This document shows, piece after piece, positions 63,212 to 64,000 of a DNA stretch of 64,000 nucleotides. Every line of letters starts with the position of its first letter. Position 1 is the first letter of the stretch. A program made the position numbers and the translations under genes. This stretch comes from Marisa cornuarietis (lineage: Eukaryota; Mollusca; Gastropoda; Architaenioglossa; Ampullariidae): NCBI GenBank assembly GCA_004794655.1, contig SMMW01000555.1, positions 7,179,501 to 7,243,500 of the forward strand, given 5' to 3'. The notes under the pieces are model-generated. The model saw nothing but the letters and a program-made list of their open reading frames with translations. It did no database searches and was not told where the DNA came from.

Positions 63212-64000
63212 GGGAGGGCCTCCGTGTAGCAAAGACGATTGTTTATACCAACGAACCATTCTATTCCACGCGGCAACGACAAGGCTATGTGGCGTATGAA
63301 TGTGTAATGTATAGAGCGGGCGAGTGTATACGGGAGCGAGTGAGGAGTATAATGTGTGTATAGTTAAATGATAGGGTTCTAATTCTCACTTGCTGTCTGG
63401 ATCAGCAGTAGGAAGATAAAATTAACGGGACGCCTTAGACAATTAGCCAGGGTAAAGAATTTACATTCGTATTTACATTCTTACATTGTTTATTGTTAAA
63501 TATTGGTGTAACTCTCGACATTCTCTATTATCAATAATTAACGTGTTCCACTAAAATTGCGTTGTATTTGTTTATTGGGGTGTGCGCTGGGGGCTCGAGT
63601 CAGTGCGAAGTTCTTAATTAGCAATTTAGTGGAAGTGCATCGCGCACAAGTTATGTCGGCGTGGATGACGGAGTCGTCGAGAGTGTAGTTAAGGTTTTAA
63701 CTACGAGTCTCCGTCTATCACACGTACCTAATACCCCTTAGTTTACGACACAACAAACCAACTAACCAAAGCCATCACGTTCCTTACACGCATTTTCGTG
63801 CAAGTAGGTTCTTATTGTATAGTGTACAAACATACACCCGGTCTTACCTTGAGCACTCCATTGGCTTCCAGCTTCCGGTATCAGCTGGCTGTGAAGCTTA
63901 GTTATCTAGCAGGGACAAGGCAGTCCGTCGTAAGCACTGAGAAATGGAAGAGGGGAGGGGTGAAAATCTACCAATACATGTACTTCAGTTTAACCATCTG
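63212..64000. other. unassigned DNA; possible LTR end and primer-binding site at 63589
   Basis: TGGGGGCTCGAGTC at 63586-63599 shares ten leading bases with the tRNA-Pro type primer-binding site used by many retroelements. No gag-like frame follows before the window ends, so this is only a suggestion. Confidence 0.25.

Overview
The window is 64 kb of an animal nuclear genome: long introns with GT-AG junctions, protein-coding sequence covering only about 5 to 7 percent, abundant CA/TG microsatellites, tRNA-derived SINEs, LINE fragments and small terminal-inverted-repeat (TIR) transposons. The two recognisable genes are a Groucho/TLE corepressor and a carnosine-synthase-like ATP-grasp ligase. 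Together with the repeat style (SINEs with tRNA-like heads, LINE tails ending in TTATTATT or ATGATG), they suggest a lophotrochozoan, most likely a mollusc and perhaps a gastropod. That taxonomic guess is inference and was not searched.

Layout. Positions 1-2331 (+) hold the last three coding exons of groucho/TLE (the end of its WD40 propeller), followed by a 3' UTR to about 2.95 kb. Positions 2.95-30.6 kb have no gene I can support. This stretch contains LINE 3' ends (11650-11827, 17131-17195), SINEs, a perfect 35-bp-TIR foldback element (20312-20499), a pogo-like MITE (27672-28221) and many simple repeats. Positions 31286-43566 (-) contain a complete nine-coding-exon gene. Every exon junction and phase could be read directly, and the exons join to one 990-residue open frame whose C-terminal half is a classic ATP-grasp enzyme of the CARNS1 family. 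Its introns carry a 1.25-kb TIR element, SINEs and a LINE tail. Positions 45245-46930 (-) hold a 5'-truncated non-LTR retrotransposon with an uninterrupted 470-codon reverse-transcriptase frame. From 47 kb to the end the sequence is intergenic, with SINEs, a 155-bp LINE insertion with a perfect 12-bp target-site duplication (59720-59874), a 70-bp-unit minisatellite (63001-63211) and a possible LTR/primer-binding-site junction near 63589.

How it fits together. The two genes are convergent: groucho runs + and the ligase gene runs -. They are separated by about 28 kb and have no evident functional link. Most of the remaining structure is mobile DNA. The LINE at 45-47 kb, its short copy at 11.7 kb and a minimal SINE at 16.7 kb share the same 3' tail, which points to a LINE/SINE partnership. 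I found no convincing new multi-gene system. The most interesting items are the complete ligase gene model with a possible second, diverged ATP-grasp module, the foldback element, the paired LINE/SINE tails and two unrecognised protein-like exon candidates (44854-45082 minus, 51003-51265 plus).
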